Assembly (NCBI RefSeq): GCF_003073045.1
Contig: NC_037597.1
Location: 28,449,927 to 28,513,926 of the forward strand
DNA: 64,000 nucleotides
Direction of reading: 5' to 3'
DNA from: Pomacea canaliculata
Lineage: Eukaryota; Mollusca; Gastropoda; Architaenioglossa; Ampullariidae
Positions within the stretch are counted from its first letter, which is position 1. Every line of letters starts with the position of its first letter. A model generated the notes under the pieces. That model searched no databases and was not told the DNA's origin. It saw only the letters and a list, made by a program, of their open reading frames with translations. The position numbers were made by a program, and so were the translations under genes. Shown piece by piece: positions 34,040 through 46,669 of this stretch.

Positions 34040-36998
34040 GTTATTGTGGCCTTCTCAACGCCCAGTCGGCTCGTCAGGATAGGCTGTGGACATTCACGAT
34101 ATGATTATTGACAAGTCACTGGATTTTGTTGCTCACTGAGACTGGCTTAGGGAGCTGGAGATGAGCTTGTTATTAGGCAAATCACTCCCGTGGGATATTC
34201 GTTCATTCACAATCCCAGGTCTGGAGATAGATGTGGTGGCATTGCTGCTGTATACAAGAAATCCGTGCTTCTGAGGCCGTTGGTGTCAGAAACGTTCAAG
34301 ACTTTTGAGTCACTCAGTTTTGCCCTCACTCGTGGTTCACTGACGTTTCATGTCTTGCTTCTATATCGCCCTCCTTACTCTAGAAACAACAAAGTGACTA
34401 ATTCAGCGTTCTGTGAAGAGTTTATTCCCCTGGTCTCCAACCTAGCTGCTGCCAACAAATACTTGTTAATTCTTGGAGATGTGAATCTTCATTTTGATGT
34501 GCCATCTGACCCTGATACTAAGAGACTTTGTCAGCTGTTGGATTCCCTTGATCTTGTTCAACATGTCAACTCCCCTACCCACTGTAAGGGTCACACCTTG
34601 GACTGGGTTATTGCGAGACCCGGCCATCACACTGTTAGGTCTATTGTTGTGGAAGACTTGCAACTTTCGGATCATTTTCTTGTGTTGTTTACTACCAGCA
34701 TGTCAAGGCCTGGCTTACCGAGAAAGACTGTGTACACTAGAAATGTGCGGGGCATGGATTCTGATTCTTTTCGTACTGCACTTCAGCGTTCTGCTCTCCT
34801 GGTCTCCCCTCCTGACAATGTGGATGAGCTTGTGGCTCTGTACAACAGCACCCTGACTGCTCTTCTTGACAAGTTTGCGCCTGTGAAAAAGAGGTGCATT
34901 ACTGAGCGTCCTGATACCGCGTGGTTTACTCCAGAGGTACGCCGAGCCAAGAAGGTCAGGCGTCAGGCGGAGCGCAAATGGCGCAAGAGTAGACTGGAGG
35001 TGGATCGTCAGATTTATCGCCATACAAGGAGCCAGTGTTCAGCCATCATTGTCAAAGCTAGGTCGCGGTATGTTATGAATATTCTAAGCTCTGCAGTTTC
35101 TGATTCCCGCAAGATGTTCGCAGTTGTGAATGGTCTCCTGGGTAAAGATGTGACTCGGCCTGTTCTTCCAGAGATGGATGACCAGACCGCTGCCAGTACA
35201 TTAAGTGCTTACTTTGAAGACAAGATAGAGACCATCATGGACAGCTTCAGTGACGCGGTTGATACTGTGGAGCAAACCAGTAACTTGTTTTGTGGCACGC
35301 CCCTCTCTAACTTTCAACCAGTGACAGAAGATGAACTATTGAAATTAGTTCGGCGTTGTCGCCCAACCACGTCTGTGGATGATCCTATCCCCACTAGTGT
35401 TCTTCTCCTGCATCTTGACATTCTACTTCCTGTAATAGTTTGCATAGTCAATGCTAGCCTTTTCTCTGCCTCTGTACCCAGACAATTTAAAACAGCTGTG
35501 ATCAAGCCTATCTTAAAGAAGCACAACTTGGACCCTAGCTTGTGTAAAAACTATAGACCTGTGTCGAAATTTGCCTTTTGTTTCGAAACTTGTGGAGCGT
35601 GTCGTTGCTCAGCAGTTGACAGTCCACCTGGACCGCTACAGCTTATTGGATAAATTCCAGTCGGCGTACAGACCCAAGCACAGCTGTGAGACAGCCCTTC
35701 TGCGTCTTATGAACGATCTTCTGTGCAGTGCGGATGCTGGGAAAGTGACTCTTGTGGTCCTCCTTGACCTGAGTGCGGCCTTCGATGTCATTGATCACTC
35801 CACTCTACTAACTCGTCTCCAGATGGAGGTGGGCATTGGTGGTTCCGCCTTGCAGTGGTTTCATTCCTACCTCATTGACCGCACACAAAGGGTGATGGTC
35901 AATCAAGCTTCTTCAGTGACAGTTCCATTGCTGTGCGGTGTCCCGCAGGGCTCTGTTTTGGGCCCGGTTCTATTTTCTATTTACACATCTCAGCTTGGTC
36001 CTCTCATTGAGAAGCATAATGTGAACCGTAAGATGTTTGCAGATGACACTGAACTCTATTTTTCATTTAGTACTGACAGTGAGTCGGTGCGTGAGGCAGT
36101 CTGTGCTGTAGAAGATTGTTGTTTAGAGGTCAAGTCATGGATGCTGAGGAATAAACTCAAGCTTAATGATGAGAAGACAGAGGCGATGTTGTGTGGCTCC
36201 AAGTTTAGCCTTAGTAAAGTCTCTCTAGACTCCATACAAGTGGGTCAAGCTAGAATTCCTCTCTCCAGCTCCGTACGGAACCTTGGCCTCTATGTCGACA
36301 ATCTTCTAACTATGTCTGATCATGTCAGTTCTGTACTCAAGGCATGTTATTTCCATATCCGCACACTTGGACGACTCCGACCCAGTCTTAATAAGAAGAC
36401 TGCAAATGCAGTTGCTGTGTCCCTCATCGGTTCTACATTAGACTATGCCAACAGCTGCCTCTGGGGGATTTCAAAGAGCGAGTTGTTGAGGCTTCAGCGA
36501 GTGCAGAATACGGCTGCGAGGATAGTTGCACGAAAGAAAACAACTGACCATATTACTCCTGTACTTCGTGACCTACATTGGCTTCCTGTGGAGAAGCGAA
36601 TTGAGCATAAATTGTTAACCTTAACCTATGGCTGTCTTCACGACCTTGCGCCTGCCTATCTGCAAGAACTCATTCGCTGTTACCAACCCCAGCGGAACCT
36701 TCGTTCAGCAGCACACTTCAGACTTGAACGACCGAGTGTTCAGTCAGGGAATGCTAACAAGAAGACTGCGGGTTTCAGATCCTTCTCCAATGTAGCCCCG
36801 CTTTTGTGGAACTCGCTTCCCCTCTCGACCAAGGAGTCTGATAGTATTGGATCTTTCAAGAAAAATCTTAAGACTCACTTGTTTAAACTTTTTTGAAGTT
36901 TTCATTTGACCTGCAGTTTGGTGGCTGCTGGGATCACCGCGCATTGAGCGCATCTTTGTGATGCGGATACTAGCGCGCTACAAAACTACATCATCATC
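34040..36998 (+). mobile_element. CR1/L2-like non-LTR retrotransposon, nearly complete ORF2
   Basis: Endonuclease start is frame-broken (LLNAQSARQDRL near 34057, LTETWL near 34135). From 34190 the frame is open through the endonuclease (LLILGDVNLHFD, LDWVIAR, SDHFLVLF) and linker to 35600, where one frame slip occurs at PVSKF/PFVSKLVE. The RT runs 35571-36896: FQSAYRPKHSCETALLRL, LLDLSAAFDVIDHSTLL, GVPQGSVLGPVLFSIY, the catalytic FADDT, and the C-terminal HITPVLRDLHWLPVEKRI block. The tail reads GCGCGCTACAAAACTAC then CATCATCATCATCATG, a simple-repeat end as in CR1/L2 elements. A young-looking but probably inactive copy. Confidence 0.93.
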
Positions 36999-37399
36999 AT
37001 CATGTGACTACGGCCCCAGGTGTAGATGATGACTTGCTGGCCACCTCTTGTCACTATTTCCTTTTGCTCAGGTAACAGGCGACCTTTGACGGGGATATGC
37101 CGTGTACATGTACTAACCGAACTTAATGTGGGAGAAGCTTCTGACAGAAATAACTTTACTTTACTTTAAACACACAGTGATTTAAATATCTCACCCACAG
37201 GTCAAACATAAAATAACAAAATGTCTTTAGGTCGACAATAGAGTCTCTAAAATAAATCCTCTTCAGATAAAACCTGCGGACTAAGTAAATTCCCCTTGAG
37301 AGCGAAGAGACAGTTACAAAATAACTGACATTTACATCAAAACAATGTGAGTACAATAATTAACCGCAGATTAAACACATCATGATTAAAATAACTCAC
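36999..37399. other. Non-coding stretch, nothing recognised
   Basis: Between the LINE tail and the candidate signal-peptide exon. A short sequence CCTTTTGCTCAGGTAACAGG resembles a splice border but no coding sequence joins it. Nothing else seen. Confidence 0.4.
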
Positions 37400-37563
37400 C
37401 AAGATATGGTCTTTGTGAGAAAGCTGTTAGTGGCAGGATGTCCCGAGGAAAGCAGCGTCTGAGACGAGGAGAGGTTGACAACTGCTGGTAGTCTGCACGT
37501 GTGGAGAGAGAGATATACCAGGAGCGAGTGAAGAACCAACGACAGCAGCGATGCTGGCAACAT
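37400..37563 (-). CDS. Candidate first exon with signal peptide
   Basis: ATG at 37563 (minus strand) opens MLPASLLSLVLHSLLVYLSL, a convincing signal-peptide core, and runs 54 codons to a GTGAGT donor at 37399. It ends in phase 2, like exon 1 of the fibrinogen-domain gene, but joining it to that gene's exon 2 would give an immediate TGA, so it is not an alternative start for it. No matching second exon was found. It may be the start of another secreted-protein gene or a chance frame. Confidence 0.35.
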
Positions 37564-38397
37564 GAGCGTGCAAGCCCCTCCCCCACACATACATGAAGTA
37601 CAGGAATGAAGACAGCGATGCTCACATGAGTATCCAAGCCCCTCCCCACACATACCTAAAGTACAGGAGGCTCCAATGCATGATGTTCACGTGTCTACAG
37701 GTCAGTGAGGTCAGGCAGCGGGTCAGGTGTCAACAGACGTGGACGACAGTGAAAACATCATCACCGGAGAACGCAATGGACTGGGCAACCTGCCTACAGA
37801 AAGTAGCGGAGTGAATTCTCTGTTTTCCGCTCACTGAACACTTAATCACAGAAACACACAAACACACAAATATATACAGACAGGCACGCACATAAATGTA
37901 TAAAACACATTTCCTTCCTCAGTTTACTCTCTCTCTCTCACACAAACAAACAGGAACACACAAACACAGACAACAATTTCAGGATATGACAATGACAATG
38001 GTGTCCAAGTGTCTGAGACACAGAGCTTTGGCAGCTGGCTGTGGGTGAGGACAGAGAACATCTCATGAAACTCATCTTTACTTCTCTAGTTTCCACGATG
38101 ATTATGGTGTTGTGTAGCCAGGTATCTCATGTGTGAAACACAAACTGTACGGCAGCTTGGTACGACATGTGATTAGGTATTTACAGACATTGCTTGTGTA
38201 CACATCTTATTTACTCTCTTTATTCATATTTTCAAGGCTTGTTATCACAGTAGGAGCCATGTTGAAAATAATAAACATGCAGGACAACCTACTTTGTTTT
38301 GTACGTTAAATTAATAGTCATTAGATCGTTCAAAGCAAACCTTGTATAAATACTTCATTTGTCACTTTTAAAATGAACTTGCTGGTACATGTACAGG
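37564..38397. other. Non-coding stretch with a diverged copy of the 38.4 kb repeat
   Basis: 37690-37810 contains AGGTGTCAACAGACGTGGAC and nearby words also seen in the tandem copies at 38398-38690, so it may be an older copy. Otherwise only CA-rich and TC-rich simple sequence near 37850-37960. Confidence 0.4.
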
Positions 38398-38690
38398 TGC
38401 ATGACTTGTCTGTCAACAGGTCTTTGAAGTCAGGCAGACAGCCAGGTGTCAACAGACAACAACACCGAGAACATCAGACCACCACGTGAGGTCAAAGTGC
38501 ACTGGGCAGCGTGACAAGAATTCACTCACATACCACACAGATGCATGACTTGTCAGTGTCAACAAGTCTTTGAGGCCAGGCACAGAGCCAGGTGTCAACA
38601 GACAAGTTAACAGCACCGATATCATCCCACCACCACGTGAGGTCAAAGTACACTGGGCAGCGTGACAAGAATTCACTCACATACTGTATG
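38398..38690. repeat. Tandem duplication, two copies of about 140 bp
   Basis: 38398-38538 and 38540-38685 share GCATGACTTGTC, CCAGGTGTCAACAGACAA, CCACCACGTGAGGTCAAAGT and TGGGCAGCGTGACAAGAATT. The minus strand is open over part of both copies (SEFLSRCPV and FDLTWW), but the meaning is unknown. Confidence 0.85.
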
Positions 38691-38847
38691 TATTGCATCG
38701 TCTTCTCCAGACCACTGAGTGGCTAAAATAAGTTATACACACACAGAAACACAATGAAAAACCTAGAAAATTTAATTCAAACTCTGTGTATCACACATAC
38801 ATACAGATGATCCAAACACACGGGCACCAATGCATGAAGTACTTGTG

Positions 38848-39065
38848 TGTGTGTGTGTGTTTGTGTTTGTGTGTGTTATGTGTGTGTGTGTGTGTGTTTG
38901 TGTGTGTGTGTTTGTGTGTTTGTGTGTGTGTTTGTGTTTATGTGTGTTTGTGTGTGTGTGTTTATGTGTGTGTGTGTTTGTGTGTGTTTGTGTGTGTTTG
39001 TGTTTATGTGTGTGTGTGTTTGTGTGTGTGTTTATGTGTGTGTGTGTTTGTGTGTGTGTGTTTAT
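38848..39065. repeat. GT/GTTT microsatellite
   Basis: About 215 bp of alternating GTGTGT and TTTGTGT or TTTATGT blocks. All frames are open because of the repeat; none is a gene. Confidence 0.97.
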
Positions 39066-39189
39066 GAAAATGATTTTTTCTTGATTTTTTTCTCCTACAC
39101 TGTTCAGTGAAAAGAAGCCAAACATATTGATACTTTCTCTACATTGACCTTATGTCTTGATATGTATTACAGAGGACAGCGGGAAAAAC

Positions 39190-39740
39190 GCTGTCACCTC
39201 TGACAGTTCATTCAGGGGAGGCGATTTCACAATGTAATAAACTGGGGAGTTACTGCCCCTGACTTTCTATGCCCGAACTTTGTTTCCCGTGAAAGAAAGA
39301 AAATGAATAGAACCATCGAGTGAAGGAATTTTATTCTTGTGTTCGCTCCATGTGACTCGACGTTTTCTTGTTATCCTTGATAACATGTTGGAGCGTGACG
39401 TAGTATAACGGTCGTGATGAGCGGGTGTCGTGACGTCACTTGTATCCGGGGAAGTCGGGGTCGGTAAAAAATGGGTGATCATCGAGTTTACATCTTTGTT
39501 TATTTTATTGATCGAAGAATTCTCTCTAGACGTTCAGGCTAAAGATTATCACCTGGCACAATGTTAAGTCCTCCTGTAAAATAAACGATGAGTAGATGTC
39601 ACGGCTGACGATGCAGACAATGAGTGACTTGCCTGTCGACTTGTGTGACACTCAAGCAAAGGTCAAATGTCGTCCCTCATCAACTGTACCGTGGGTATAA
39701 GAATGTACACTTGTCAGCACAAATGACAGCCGTACATTAG
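39190..39740. repeat. Direct segmental duplication, copy 1
   Basis: Matches 41770-42310 in the same orientation, with shared blocks GGGGAGTTACTGCCCCTGAC, GTTTATTTTATTGATAGAAG-type sequence, AATTCTCTCTAGA and GATTATCACCTGGCACAA. The copies differ by about 15-20 percent by eye. The two flank the minisatellite at 40010-40830. Non-coding as far as seen. Confidence 0.85.
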
Positions 39741-40009
39741 TCAACTAATCAATTGTACATAAACATGATATAATCTCAGGTAAACATGTCAATCTGTTAC
39801 TAGGTCAACATGTGAACCTCCAACAAACACCTCAAGCTTATTTGTGAGAGTGGCAATGTGAGAATGCATGTTTGGAGGAGACTGAGCTATCTGATATGTC
39901 TGCACATCTCACTGTTTTTAGTTATTTATCTTTAAATGACAAACAATAAACATCTAAGCTAACAAAAGTTCAACAGGTTCAACAGTTCAACAGAAGATAT
40001 CGTTTGTTC

Positions 40010-40830
40010 TCACCATGTACAACGACTAAGATTACAGCTGTGTAGATAACATGTAGAGCGACTACGATATACAGCTGTGTAGATAACATGTACAACGACT
40101 AAGATTACAACTGCGTAGGTAACATGTAGAGCGACTACGATATACAACTGTGTAGATAACATGTAGAGCGACTACGATTACAACTGTGTAGATAACATGT
40201 AGAGCGACTAAGATATACAACTGTGTAGGTAACATGTAGAGCGACTACGATATACAGCTGTGTAGATAACATGTAGAGCGACTACGATTACAACTGTGTA
40301 GATAACATGTACAACGACTAAGATTACAGCTGTGTAGATAACATGTAGAAGGACTATGATATACAACTATGTAGATAACATGTAGAGCGACTACGATATA
40401 CAACTATGTAGATAACATGTACAACGACTAAGATTACAACTGTGTAGATAACATGTACAACGACTAAGATTACAGCTGTGTAGATAACATGTAGAAGGAC
40501 TATGATATACAACTATGTAGATAACATGTAGAGCGACTACGATATACAACTGTGTAGATAACATGTACAACGACTAAGATTACAACTGTGTAGATAACAT
40601 ACAGAGCGACTATGATATATAACTGTGTAGATAACATGTAGAGCGACTACGATATACAACTATGTAAATAGCATGTAGAATGACTATGATATACAACTAT
40701 GTAGATAACATGCAGAGCGACTATGATATACAACTATGTAGATAACATGTAGAGCGACTACGATATACAACTGTGTAGATAACATGTAGAAGGACTATGA
40801 TATACAGCTATGTAGATAACATGTAACACA
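40010..40830. repeat. Minisatellite, unit about 36 bp, about 22 copies
   Basis: Tandem units of the type GTGTAGATAACATGTAGAGC followed by GACTACGATATACAACT, with two main variants (AGAGCGACTACGATATAC and ACAACGACTAAGATTAC) that alternate in a higher-order pattern. Copy number is estimated by eye. Confidence 0.92.
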
Positions 40831-41769
40831 CCACTTACAACAGAGCGTGAAGAAGGCTGACAGGAGGAGCAGAAGTCGAGTTAATGACTGTAGCAGTGTC
40901 AGGTAATCATCAGAGATGACCTGAGTTCATTGTCATCACAGACACACGACGCCAGACGACAGTGACGTGAGACATCAGACGTTAAGAAAGATGGAAGGAA
41001 GATAATAAAAAGTCTGACTACTACATCTTGGTGGTGAATGTGGGCTGTTTGTGGAAATGGTAGAGGCCTGGCTAGCTAAGACAGTACATCTACGTACAGA
41101 CCTTCTCTGCCAACACGTTACCATGTGTATGTTACAGTGTATGACTGTATAGACACTGAGGAGACACAGACTGTCTAGTTTGTAGAACCATGTCATTGTT
41201 TTTATCTAAAGCATAGCAGCTGTTGTCATGGTGACAGTGTGTGTGACTAACTACCTGTGTGACAAAGAAACACGTTACAAACAGTCTTGTGAAGAAGACA
41301 GTGTGTTAGTGACGTGTGTCTGTAACTTATATTCACAACGACATGTCGTCATTGTTTCTAATCCATGAGTTTGTCAGTGTGTATGCTGAACTTTTGAAAT
41401 TTCACTTTTAATGCCAACAGACGATGTTACAACAACAACAACAATAACAACAACAACAACAACCGTCCCACTAACCGTCGGCAGCACAATAACCACCCCA
41501 ACCCCCACCTGCCTGCGAGAAGTGTTGATGGTGTGTGGGGGGTACGTCAGTGACAACTCGGGTATGTGAGGGCGCTGAAGGATCGGGTATCCCAGTGCGG
41601 GTGATGAAGGAGGATATCATCGAGGACGTGGCCACAGTCCGCTGTGACGTGGTGTAGGTGACGTATGGACGGGCTGTTCGTGTGTGGAAAGTGTGTGACA
41701 GTCTGTACTTTGTCCTGACTACTAGCTGTAAAGTAAGGTGTGGTGAGCATGCTGTCATCACTATAACTC
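40831..41769. other. Non-coding stretch with an AAC microsatellite
   Basis: (CAA/AAC)n at 41429-41462. A minus-strand leucine-rich stretch (LTRLLLLLSAFFTLC, 40905-40855) ends at a GTAAGT donor and resembles a signal peptide, but it has no in-frame ATG. No gene is called. Confidence 0.4.
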
Positions 41770-42310
41770 GTGCGCTGTCAACCTGATACACGTCATTCAC
41801 GGGAGACAACTTCACACTTTTGGGGAGTTACTGCCCCTGACTGTCAATAACCAGGCTTTATCGAGAAAGAAAATACGAAACACCATCAAGTGAAGAAAAG
41901 TTTACTTTTGTTTTTGTTACATTCGACACGATGTTTGCTTGTTGACCTTCAACCCTGACGAAGGGTGACGTTCATGGACGTGTGTAACACTCGCGATAAA
42001 ACCGTCTGTGACGTCACTTGTCTCTAGGGGGCGTCGTGATCGATGAGTCCTCACACCTGGGAGACTGAGCTTACCTTTTTGTTTATTTTATTGATAGAAG
42101 AATTCTCTCTAGATGCTCAGCTGAAGATTATCACCTGGCACAACGTTCAGTTCGCCCGTAAAATCAACGATGAGTAGATGTCATGGTAGACGATACAGAC
42201 AACGAGTAACCTGCCTGTCCACTTGTGCCACATTCAAGTCAAAGTCAAATTTCTCGCCCTCATCAATTTTCTAGTGCATATAAGAATGTACACTTGTACG
42301 CACAAAGGAC
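41770..42310. repeat. Direct segmental duplication, copy 2
   Basis: Second copy of 39190-39740, about 2.6 kb away. Both have the AGATTATCACCTGGCACAA block and the GATGAGTAGATGTCA block in the same order. It lies next to the C-type lectin fragment. Confidence 0.85.
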
Positions 42311-42576
42311 ACTGAGAATCTATATCACACGAATATGTCAGCTTTGTGTGAGAAAGTTACTCTTAGCTGAATATGTCCAGCTTACCGAGATATATCAATC
42401 TTATATTAGCTAAACATGTGAGCCTTCGACTAGTTATATGTATATAGAATGTGCCAAAAATGAATAGTTTCTAGGTACGAAATGATGGGTTTTTTAGAAT
42501 GACAAAACATTAACATAATTATATGCTCATAAGTAGAAGTTTCTGGAGGCTGAGATAAGACATCGCATGTTCTCAC

Positions 42577-43301
42577 CTGGCGTTGACAGACAAAAGTGCG
42601 CTTGTTGCCGGGGTCACAGCTGAGGTCATCCCACGCACCAGAACTGCTCATTAGTCCGCAGTCCTGATTACACAAGTCATTAGGCTCGCCTCGACTCCAG
42701 GACTGATCTACCATTGGTTGGTTGGAAGTGGCAGACACCCAACGGCCCCTTGGACCAAGTCGTTACACCCCAACCTTGTCAAGCCAGCTTACAGGAGGGA
42801 ATGTTAAACAATTCATAATTTCTATTTTCTGTAACTAAAGGTATGGAGGATAACATATGACCGGTCAGTAAATGATATCACATTATAATTAAACATCTTT
42901 TTGCTACACATGTTAAGATTCAAAACAAATTTATTTAACACATAAACTGTAGAAACCAATAATATTTTTGTTATGTTTGACACGTGGGGTTTATGATGAA
43001 GCACGATGTCTTGAATGATACTACTATTGAAGTTTTATGTGTGTTTCATTTATTGCTCTCACTGCTCAGTATGTCTTTAGTCCATCAGGAACTGATACTA
43101 AAGTGTGAACAACTACTTTCATAAACATAGAGAAAAAACAACATACAAAATTAGTTTTCTTATTACTTGGTAAAATATGTTTTAAATGAGATGTTTTAAA
43201 CACTGTACTTACTTCCTTTACTGTGCATTAGTCGACTCACAAAATAATTCTCCATGGCCGAGTTGATTTCAACAAGATGGCCACCAAGTCTTGCAAGTGT
43301 C
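42577..43301 (-). pseudogene. C-type lectin domain fragment, two exons
   Basis: Exon 43213-43301 (acceptor CATCAG, donor GTAAGT) encodes LARLGGHLVEINSAMENYF, the LGGHLveIns segment of C-type lectin-like domains. The cysteine usually three residues before LGG is a leucine here. Exon 42577-42787 encodes GLTRLGCNDLVQG, then in another frame RWVSATSNQP, SWSRGEPNDLCNQDCGLMS, WDDLSCD and FVCQRQ. WSRGEPND and WDDLSC are the usual WxxGEPN/WND landmarks. The domain would bind a ligand, often a sugar, outside the cell. EPN suggests mannose-type specificity. A single missing G in the GGGG run near 42742 would explain the frame break. No signal peptide exon was found. Confidence 0.75.
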
Positions 43302-43589
43302 CTGATGGGAGAATAATAACAATGAGCAAAACTACCAACCTCCACGGTTTGTACACACCAGACCTGATATTCAAGTGTTTGTCAAACCACTAAATTCTTG
43401 TTCGAGTATTTTGTAGTCCCAAACTACGATATCTTGGACCTGGTAAAATAAAGAAACTGTGACCAAACTCCATGAATAATAGCGGGGAGGATGAAGACGG
43501 TTCTGACAATCGTAGTTGTCAGTTGTGAATTCACTCGCACAAGATATTAACTCTGAGACTAAAACTGTAAGTAAAATACCACGTGACTA

Positions 43590-43800
43590 GGGACATGTGA
43601 TGTTTCAGTTGTTGTTGTCTTGTGCTTAGTCCAGCCTATGACCATCAGGAAGAGTGTCGGTGATAATATGCAACCCTGTCTTACGCCGGTCTTCACTACA
43701 AAGGGTTTAGTGACTTTGCCATCGTGAATAACGTGGCAGGACGAGTCTTCGTACAACCCTTGAATGATGTTTATGGGGAACAAGTTCACACACGCTCGCA
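43590..43800 (-). mobile_element. RTE-like reverse transcriptase fragment
   Basis: Reads IIQGLYEDSSCHVIHDGKVT, then FVVKTGVRQGCILSPTLFLM. This is the RT segment just before the catalytic loop in RTE-like elements (IxxLYxxxxCxVxxxGxxTxxFxVxTGVRQGCxLSPxLF). It is truncated on both sides and distinct from the LINE at 8504-11099. Confidence 0.88.
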
Positions 43801-43991
43801 AGAAACTAGACATGACTAAAACTTTACAGTTCCCAGAGGCTTTGTGAGAGCAGATACATTATACCCTATGGACAGTCAACTCAGGGCGGGAACAGATCTC
43901 TTGAGTCGCGCATGCGCTGGACCACGGGTGGTACTCGCCTTTTCCGGTTTCGTTTTTCACAGTGTGACTCAGAGCTACTTATTATTTTGAA

Positions 43992-46631
43992 ATGCCAGGC
44001 AAGAACTGTGCGATTCCAGGATGCCCTGCTTGCAAAAGTCGACACAAAGGCTGATCATTTTTCCGCATAAGAAGACAAGATAATAAAGACTGAGAAAAAA
44101 ACTCTTGTGAGAGCTGTGAATCGTTGTGATTCTAGCTTCAACATCGAAAGAGCGACCACTTGCTCCAGACATTTCAAAACAGGTCTTGGCGCCTAACATC
44201 AATCTGATATATTTGATACAATCTGCTATTATTTCTCCATGTGGATCGTCTACCTATTATTTTACTTTCAGGTAAAGGCAATTGTCGTCAGCTTATCCCA
44301 GGAAGTCTACCCACGGGGTTTATGCCAAAAAAGACCATTGAAACACCCAAGCCTGAAACTAGGAAGCCACCAGTGAGCATTAATTTATCATTGCTATGAT
44401 ACGAGACAGCCACTGTCAAGAGCAATGAACAAATAATGTGTGTTTTAAGTGAAACTGTTCACATGCTCTCTCTCTCTTCTTCCTACTCTACTAATTTAAT
44501 GTTCTTCAGCTTGAGTCATTACACACACTTGAATTATCCTAAAATGTCTAGTAAGACCAACACAGCATTATTTCACTTTTCAGACTCAGCACCCACCTCC
44601 AGAACCTGTTGAGAGAGAGAAATACTACACTTACCAAGAGGTGCGCAAGGCAGCAGTTAAAGAGCTACCTTTTCCATGGCGCCTGCTGTCGGATACTAGT
44701 GACAACATCATTCTAGGTACTTTTTCAGACAATTTCCAAGTGAGAGTGAAAGTAACAATCATGCCAGATTTTGCAGTTAGAGTCGGTGCATTTGATTTTC
44801 TTATTTATAACTTTACAGCAAACGTTGAAAAAACTTCAGTTACTGAGCTCTTAAAAAAATCTTCTTTGCAACTTTGTGTTGGTGTAACAGATCATGCTTT
44901 GAAGAATTGTGCTGAATTGCCTACTGTTGACAGTCAGCAACTGTATTTCAGACATATACAATATACAACAGATGACGCAGGCAACATAACACATTTGTCT
45001 TCAGTTAGGTCAGAATCTTGTGAACTGTTGTTAGAATCAGAATGTGAATTGTGCAAACAATGTGCACACGCAAACCCTTCTCGAAAACAAACTGAGACAT
45101 GTACAAGAAAACAAAAGTAAGCCACTTTCAAAGAACACTCCACTTCAGCGTGTAAACAGAGAGAAACTGGTTCTTGAGGCTAAAAATGTGAGAAAGGTTA
45201 GTAAATGTTTGCAAGAAGAATTCAGGCAGTCTTTTAACAGAGATAGTATTGAAATTGACCCAAAAATGCATGATTCTCTGAGAACTGTTTTAAAAGAACA
45301 TATCCAGGATCCTTTACAAAAACTTTCTGGGAGGAACAGTTGAAAGCTTTTGGTACAGACCCTAAAGGCATGAGATGGCATCATAGGATGCTGAGATTGG
45401 CTATTTTACTGCACAGCAGGAGCCCAGAAGCATATGATACTCTAAGAAATACAGGTATACACCGCCTTCCAGGTGAATCTACCCTTAGAGATTATACAAA
45501 TTTTTATCATCCAAAGCCTGGTTTTCAAAAGAACTCGCTGGATGATTTGAAGAGAAAAGCAGAGAGTTTATTAGATGATCAAGGCTTTGTCGTCTTGTTG
45601 CATGACGAAATGACAATTAAATGTGACCTAGTTGTTGATAACCGTTCAGGGGAACTTGTTGAGTTTGTTGGTAGTCAGGATGTACAGGCATCAACCCTGC
45701 CACCCATGCATGAGTATTTTACATTCTAGGCTTAACTACAAATATCAGTACAAGCATTGGTTTCTTTGGCGCACAATCAGTTACTGCAGATGCTTTGTTT
45801 ACACTTTTATGGCAGGCGGTTGGTCTTGTTGAGGAAGCATGGTTTAAAGTGATGTCATCCACAAGTGATAAGACCTCACCAAATCAAAGGCTCTATGAAA
45901 TGAAGGGCAGTGGTGCAGATGTTTGCTATAAAACAATAAATCTGTTTGCCAGAGAGAGATATATATTTTTTTGATGTTCCTCACTTACTCAAAACAGTGA
46001 GAAACAATCTATATAATTGTGGATCAGGTCGGCAGACACGCTATCTTTGGTTAAATGGTCAACATCTGCTTTGGAAGCATGTCATTGATATCTTTAACAG
46101 AGATGCATCTAGTCAGCCGTACAGAACTAAACTTACTTATGATCATGTATATCTGACACCTGCTTCTATCATGAATGTGAGATTGGCAAGCCAGGTGCTT
46201 AGTTGCAGTGTGGGAAAAGTGATGTTTGAATGTGGTAGCCGTAGCCCTGAGTGCCATGACACAGCAAAATTCACTCTCAAAATGGATTGCTGTTTTGACT
46301 GTTTAAATGTCCGTTCAACAGAAGAAGGTACTTGCAAGTGAAAGCCAGATCTGTTGCCTCACAGCGACATAAATGATGGGAGGTTTGCCTTCCTGAAAAG
46401 TTTCCATGAGTTCCTATTCACTGGCAGCAGTTTGTGATAACTCGAACTGGTGTGTTCAGCAAAGCTGAACGTTCAAAGATGTTTTTGTCGCATCAGACAT
46501 TCAGAGGTTTGTGCATGACTATAAAGGCCTTTCCAGAAGTCACACGGTACCTCCTTCAGAATGGTGTTCAGTTTGTTCTTAGTAACAAATTTTGCCTAGA
46601 TCCTCTTGAAACAAACTTTGGGAGGCAGTGA
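43992..46631 (+). pseudogene. P-element-like (THAP9-like) transposase, frame-broken
   Basis: An N-terminal THAP-like start MPGKNCAIPGCPAC at 43992 and TCSRHF near 44160 give the C2CH ligands, with a frame break between. Further parts: TGFMPKKTIETPKPE (44319), a 159-codon open block at 44641-45117, then in new frames VQENKSKPLSKNTP, RKVSKCLQEEF, FWEEQLKAF and MRWHHRMLRLAILLHSRSPE. The catalytic-domain signature LPGESTLRDYTNFYHPKPGF and VVLLHDEMTIKCDLV follow (45460-45640). Later segments are FFDVPHLLKTVRNNLY (45964), YDHVYLTPASIMNVRLASQV (46138) and LSNKFCLDPLETNFGRQ (46580). This order is that of P-element transposases. At least four frame breaks occur. No terminal inverted repeat was identified. 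Confidence 0.88.
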
Positions 46632-46669
46632 AGCTTGGGGCCCAGATCTGAAAACTCCAGCTCATGGAT

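Noticed and set aside
37400..37563. Alternative first exon of the fibrinogen-domain gene
   Set aside because: Joining it to the acceptor at 29189 creates a TGA stop at the junction.
38772..39125. Open frames of TH or CV repeats on both strands
   Set aside because: Produced by the GT/GTTT microsatellite.
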